Below are positions 60,269-64,000 of a stretch of 64,000 nt of DNA, one piece after another (the first letter of the stretch is position 1; each line of letters opens with the position of its first letter). The notes beneath the pieces are model-generated. The model did no database searches. It had not been told where the DNA came from and was given only the letters and a program-made list of their open reading frames with translations. A program made the translations under genes and the position numbers. The stretch spans positions 1-64,000 of the forward strand of contig NZ_LOQF01000005.1 of assembly GCF_001517935.1 (NCBI RefSeq), written 5' to 3'. This stretch comes from Sneathia sanguinegens. GTDB taxonomy: Bacteria; Fusobacteriota; Fusobacteriia; Fusobacteriales; Leptotrichiaceae.

Positions 60269-61391
60269 CTTGTTCATCTCCTACGAAAATTGTTTCATTG
60301 TATAATTTTTTAACTTGTTCATTTAAAATATCAAATGAGAAGTTTTCAGGTACTGTACCATGTTGAGCTATCTTAATAGTTGAAGCTGCTTGTGAAACCT
60401 TAGCAGTTTTAGAAAGAGATAGTTCATTTTTAGTACAGAATACTAATGTGGCTGTAAAGATATCACCAGCTCCAGTAACATCTACGACATTTTTAATTAA
60501 TGGTAGAGGTAACTTAAGTGATTTTTTAGAATTCATTGCAAGCACACCTTCGTGTCCTAAAGTTAAGTAAATATTCTTAACTCCTTTTGCAATTAATTCT
60601 CTCATAGCTTGTCTAATTTCTTTCTTATTTCTAAATGTTCTGTCAAATAAAGCTTCAATTTCTAATTTGTTAGTTTTTAAAACATCAATTTTATCTAATA
60701 TATTAGATATTTTAGCTGCTTTTTTAATTGAAACAGTATCAACAATTAATTTTTGCTTACCATGTTTTAAATTAGCGATATATTCTATACTTTCCCTAGG
60801 TATATTAGTATCAATAACTATAATTTCAGAATTTTTAATAAGTTCTTCTTTTGTCTTTAAAAATTCTGGTGTAAGGTAACGCAAAATATTCATATCTGAA
60901 ACGCCAGCTAACATTTCACCGTTTTCATCTAAAATAGATAGATACATTGAAATTGAGTCATCAGGAACTCTTAATATATCTGAAGTATTTATTCTTTTAA
61001 TATTTAAATCATCTAATATTTTATTACTGTAAAAATTTTCCCCTAATACAGTAATGAAATTAACATTGCTCATTAATTTTTTTAAATTAACAGCTATATT
61101 TCTACCAACTCCACCAAGTCCAACATTAATTTTACCTATATTTGAATCGTGAAATTTTAAATTTTCATTAGGAATACCTTGCAAATCTAAATTACAAGCA
61201 CCTATAACTAATATAGATGGGTCACTCTTAATTAAATATTGTCTTCCAAGAATGAAGCCTTTTTGTATTATGTGTGTTATATGTACGGCTACAGAAGCTC
61301 TAGAAATTTTAAGCTCTTTTGCTATTTGATTTTGTGTAATACTAGGTTTAGACTTGATTAATTCATAAATTTGTCTTTCCCTTTTTGTCAT
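60258..61391 (-). CDS. psuK: Pseudouridine kinase with N-terminal HTH (PsuK-like)
   Basis: A 377-residue fusion. Residues about 1-60 form a winged helix (TKRERQIYELIKSKPSITQN, then QIAKELKISRASVAVHI); residues about 65-370 are a PfkB kinase with GLGGVGRNIAVNL and DVTGAGDIFTATLVF (catalytic Asp). It phosphorylates pseudouridine for PsuG and may also control its own operon through the HTH, as known for such YeiI-type proteins. ATG 61391 follows AGGAGG; the upstream in-frame ATG at 61412 lies before the Shine-Dalgarno. Confidence 0.88.
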   Translation of the reverse strand: MTKRERQIYELIKSKPSITQNQIAKELKISRASVAVHITHIIQKGFILGRQYLIKSDPSILVIGACNLDLQGIPNENLKFHDSNIGKINVGLGGVGRNIAVNLKKLMSNVNFITVLGENFYSNKILDDLNIKRINTSDILRVPDDSISMYLSILDENGEMLAGVSDMNILRYLTPEFLKTKEELIKNSEIIVIDTNIPRESIEYIANLKHGKQKLIVDTVSIKKAAKISNILDKIDVLKTNKLEIEALFDRTFRNKKEIRQAMRELIAKGVKNIYLTLGHEGVLAMNSKKSLKLPLPLIKNVVDVTGAGDIFTATLVFCTKNELSLSKTAKVSQAASTIKIAQHGTVPENFSFDILNEQVKKLYNETIFVGDEQDEF

Positions 61392-61431
61392 ATTTTTATA
61401 CCTCCTATACAATCAATAATTTACATAATCA

Positions 61432-61459
61432 ATTATAACTGTTTTTTAAAAAAAGTCAA
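61432..61459 (-). promoter_or_regulatory. Promoter of the psuK-psuG-dusB operon
   Basis: On the minus strand TTGACT (61454-61459), 16 bases, TATAAT (61432-61437). Confidence 0.75.
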
Positions 61460-61632
61460 CAGATATTAAAAAAAATCAAAAGAAATTAATAACTTGCCAG
61501 ATAATTCTAAGGAAAAACAAAGAAAAAAATATTAAAAATTTTTAAAAGGTACCTTAATGTATCCTAAAATATAAAACACTAGATATTTTTAAAAAGAAGT
61601 GATATAATTTAAACAAAAAAATGGGAGTAAAT

Positions 61633-62484
61633 ATGCAAATTGAAAGATATATAGCCCATGATGGAAAGAATATAGAATATTTAAAATATGAACATAATAA
61701 TGGGGATAATTGTAAAAAAATAGTATTGTTACATGGAATGTTTGAGAGCATAGAGTTATATACTGATTTTGCACAATATTTTTTTTATGCAGGTTATGAT
61801 GTATATATTCCAGAATATAGAGGAAATGGGAAATTAAGAGAAAAAGAATATACAGATTTTGGAGAAGATAGAATTGACGGAGTTTTAGAAGATCTTAATA
61901 TTTTTATACATGATATTTTTGCCAATGTGAATTATAGAGATATAATATTAATTGGACAAGGAATAGGAGCTTTGTTGGTAACATATTTGAGTATAAATAA
62001 TAAGTTTAAAAATATATTATTATCATCAATGTTTATGGAAAGTAGAATAGTTTTGAATATGAATTTAGCTATTGCAAAAATAGAAGCTAAATTTAATAAA
62101 GCTGAAAGTAAATTAAATTCATATTATAAGCTTAACTTTAATAAAATAACTAATGATCCGTCTGTTATAAAAAAGCTTAAGGAAAATAAAGAATATAATA
62201 GACTTGCTAGCCCAAAGTACTATATAGATATATTTAGATTATTGAAGTATATTAAAAAGAATATGAAGAAAATAAGAGAAGATATTAATATATTGATGGT
62301 TTATGGTGGTAGCGATGAAGATATTAATAATGAAAAATTAAAAAAATATCTTACAACTATTAATAATAAGCTAAGAGATATAAAGATATTAAAGAATGAA
62401 AAAGGAAGAAAAAATAATTTGCTAGAAATAAATAAAAAGCAAGTATATAATAAGATAGAAAACTGGCTAAAAAATATAAAATGA
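61633..62484 (+). CDS. Alpha/beta-hydrolase-fold protein lacking the catalytic Ser (pseudoenzyme)
   Basis: A 283-residue protein of the S33/monoacylglycerol-lipase type. The fold marks are clear: oxyanion segment VLLHGMFES (about 31-39), DVYIPEYRGNGKL and the nucleophile elbow region. But the elbow reads IGQGIGALL, so Gly110 stands where GxSxG needs Ser. The C-terminal segment GRKNNLLE replaces the usual GRHEILNE, so the His is missing too. Unlikely to hydrolyse esters. ATG 61633 follows GGGAG; a TATAAT with TGn extension is at 61603-61608. Overlaps or nearly abuts gapN, so it is cotranscribed with it. Confidence 0.78.
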   Translation: MQIERYIAHDGKNIEYLKYEHNNGDNCKKIVLLHGMFESIELYTDFAQYFFYAGYDVYIPEYRGNGKLREKEYTDFGEDRIDGVLEDLNIFIHDIFANVNYRDIILIGQGIGALLVTYLSINNKFKNILLSSMFMESRIVLNMNLAIAKIEAKFNKAESKLNSYYKLNFNKITNDPSVIKKLKENKEYNRLASPKYYIDIFRLLKYIKKNMKKIREDINILMVYGGSDEDINNEKLKKYLTTINNKLRDIKILKNEKGRKNNLLEINKKQVYNKIENWLKNIK

Positions 62485-62495
62485 GGATAGGGTCA

Positions 62496-63863
62496 ATGGA
62501 TAAGATACAGATTTATTCACCTATAGATGGAAAACTATTAGGTGAAGTTGAAGCGATGACAAAAGAAGAAATAGAAGAAAAAATACAAAAATTGAAAAAA
62601 GCATATAAAACATTTTCTGAGCTAGATATATTAAAAAGAGCTAACTATTTAAGAAAAGCTAGCGAATTGATAAAAAATCGAGCAGAAGATTTAGCAAAAT
62701 TAATGACAGTTGAAATATCAAAACCATATAAAGATAGTTTAACAGAAGTCTTAAGATCAGTTGAAATGATGGATTATACTATAGAAGAGGCACTTAGAAT
62801 ACAAAATGAAGTCTATAGTGGTGAAAGTTTTGGAAGTAAGGATAAGGTATGTCTTAGTTTAAGACAAGCCTTAGGTATAATTTTATGTATAGCACCTTTT
62901 AATTATCCTATTAATCTTTCATTATCTAAAATAGTTCCAGCATTAATAATGGGAAATGTTGTATTATTTAAACCACCTACACAAGGGTCTTTAGTTTGTA
63001 GTGAAATGGTAAAAATTTTAAATGAAGTTTTACCAGAAGATGTTTTAACTATAGCTACAGGTAGAGGAAGTGTAATAGGGGACTATATTAACACTCATAA
63101 AGATATAGCCTTTATTAATTTTACAGGAAGTACACAGATAGGTAAAAGAATTTCAAATCAAGCAGATTTAAAAGGTTTGATGATGGAATTAGGTGGAAAA
63201 GATGCTGCTATAGTATTAAAAGATGCAGATCTTTCTAAGGCTGCAAGTGAAATAGTTAAAGGAGCTTTTAGCTATTCAGGGCAAAGATGCACTGCAATTA
63301 AAAGAGTATTAGTTGATAAAGAAGTTAAAGAAGAGTTAGTTTCTAAAATATGTGATTTAGTGGATAAGCTAAAAGTTGGGCATCCTATGGATAATGCAGA
63401 TATTACACCTTTGATAGATGGTAAGAGTGCAGATTTTGTGCAAAGTTTAATAGATGATGCAATAGATAAAAATGCAAAGGTATTAAGAGGAAATAAAAGA
63501 AAACAAAATTTAATATATCCATGTATACTCGATAATGTTACATTAGATATGAAGGTTGCATTTGAAGAACCATTTGGACCTGTTTTGCCAATAATTACTG
63601 TAGCTAATGTAGATGAAGCAATAGAAATAGCTAATATGTCAAATTATGGTTTGCAAAGTGCAATATTTACAAAGGATATTACAAAAGCCTTTGAAATAGC
63701 TAAAAAATTAGAAGTAGGGACAGTACATATAAATAATAAAACACAAAGAGGACCTGATAATTTTCCATTTTTAGGAATAAAAGATAGTGGAATTGGAGTA
63801 CAAGGTATAAGATATAGTATATTAAGTATGACAAGATTGAAAAATATAGTATTTGATATGTAG
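62496..63863 (+). CDS. gapN: NADP-dependent non-phosphorylating glyceraldehyde-3-phosphate dehydrogenase
   Basis: A 455-residue aldehyde dehydrogenase that oxidises glyceraldehyde 3-phosphate to 3-phosphoglycerate and yields NADPH. Asn136 (PFNYP), Glu231 (MELGGKDA) and Cys265 (SGQRCTAIKR) match the catalytic set of streptococcal GapN with constant offset. The GQRCTAIKR and TQRGPDNFPFLGIKDSG segments are GapN-specific. ATG 62496 is preferred to an upstream in-frame ATG (62481), because GAGG lies between them. It gives NADPH in a fermenter that may lack the oxidative pentose phosphate route. Confidence 0.92.
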   Translation: MDKIQIYSPIDGKLLGEVEAMTKEEIEEKIQKLKKAYKTFSELDILKRANYLRKASELIKNRAEDLAKLMTVEISKPYKDSLTEVLRSVEMMDYTIEEALRIQNEVYSGESFGSKDKVCLSLRQALGIILCIAPFNYPINLSLSKIVPALIMGNVVLFKPPTQGSLVCSEMVKILNEVLPEDVLTIATGRGSVIGDYINTHKDIAFINFTGSTQIGKRISNQADLKGLMMELGGKDAAIVLKDADLSKAASEIVKGAFSYSGQRCTAIKRVLVDKEVKEELVSKICDLVDKLKVGHPMDNADITPLIDGKSADFVQSLIDDAIDKNAKVLRGNKRKQNLIYPCILDNVTLDMKVAFEEPFGPVLPIITVANVDEAIEIANMSNYGLQSAIFTKDITKAFEIAKKLEVGTVHINNKTQRGPDNFPFLGIKDSGIGVQGIRYSILSMTRLKNIVFDM

Positions 63864-63874
63864 GAGATAATAAA

Positions 63875-64000
63875 ATGAAATATTATGGTGGTATTGATTT
63901 AGGAGGAACTAATACAAAAATAGGTTTACTAGATGAAAAAGGGACACTAATATTTAAAGCAAATATTAAAACTACTTCGGAAGAAGGATATAAGACTACT
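63875..64000 (+). CDS. ROK-family sugar kinase (glucokinase-like), 5' part
   Basis: The first 42 codons of a ROK protein, cut by the window end. GGIDLGGTNTKIGLLDEKG is the N-terminal phosphate-binding motif of glucokinases and related kinases. TAGGAG precedes the ATG and the gene starts 11 bp after gapN, so the two form an operon. Confidence 0.85.
   Translation, partial: MKYYGGIDLGGTNTKIGLLDEKGTLIFKANIKTTSEEGYKTT

Overview
The window is very AT-rich, uses AGA for almost every arginine in its core genes, and combines Gram-negative envelope features (a trimeric autotransporter adhesin, a lipoprotein, a periplasmic PL8 lyase) with metabolic genes common in Firmicutes (Asp23, LacD, Man-family PTS, GapN). 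This points to a fermentative diderm of the Fusobacteriota, most likely Leptotrichiaceae (Sneathia/Streptobacillus type). That assignment is inferred from gene content and composition; no rRNA or tRNA gene was found.

Layout. Positions 1-43 are a pure T run. 113-3567 is a fructose-type operon (DeoR regulator, FruK, FruABC). 3597-5658 (minus strand) is agaS-lacD for amino-sugar/tagatose phosphate breakdown. 5949-10985 is a 1678-residue trimeric autotransporter, flanked by two copies of a ~119 bp divergent promoter/operator region. 11183-13664 is a mannose-family PTS (IIB-IIC-IID-IIA). 13772-24826 is a LacI-type regulator followed by a hyaluronan/chondroitin operon: KDPG aldolase fused to a second domain, an RpiB-type isomerase, an SDR, PTS IIA, unsaturated glucuronyl hydrolase, PTS IIB/IIC/IID, a heparinase II/III-like lyase and a PL8 hyaluronate lyase. 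A GntR/HutC regulator follows and is the best local candidate for the operators around the adhesin. 25686-27051 is a uracil permease behind a leader peptide and attenuator.

27091-41796 is mostly housekeeping: lemA, ruvC-trmL-metG with a lipoprotein and a thioredoxin-like protein, nrdD-nrdG, and an asp23-amaP-nusB-phosphatase-Cu ATPase-guaA operon. Directly after guaA comes a decayed accessory island (about 41.85-50.28 kb). It holds a three-fold array of XRE plus ORF6N/PLD-like modules, two copies of a ~140 bp repeat, a 644-residue protein with a C-terminal HEPN-like Rx4H motif and foreign codon use, and a DUF4417 / frameshifted toxin / immunity / DUF4926 cassette.

50.3-64 kb holds a helical-repeat exported protein ending in an A10 tract, an ascorbate-type PTS operon with a PRD activator and a transaldolase-like enzyme, several gene remnants, a SWIM zinc-finger protein, a psuK-psuG-dusB operon, an alpha/beta-hydrolase-fold protein lacking its nucleophile, gapN, and the start of a ROK sugar kinase.

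Working together: HysA and the heparinase-like lyase would cut glycosaminoglycans, the PTS imports the unsaturated disaccharides, Ugl splits them, and DhuI, DhuD and Eda take the uronate to pyruvate and glyceraldehyde 3-phosphate. No KDG kinase is present in the window. AgaS and LacD could handle the amino-sugar part through tagatose phosphates.
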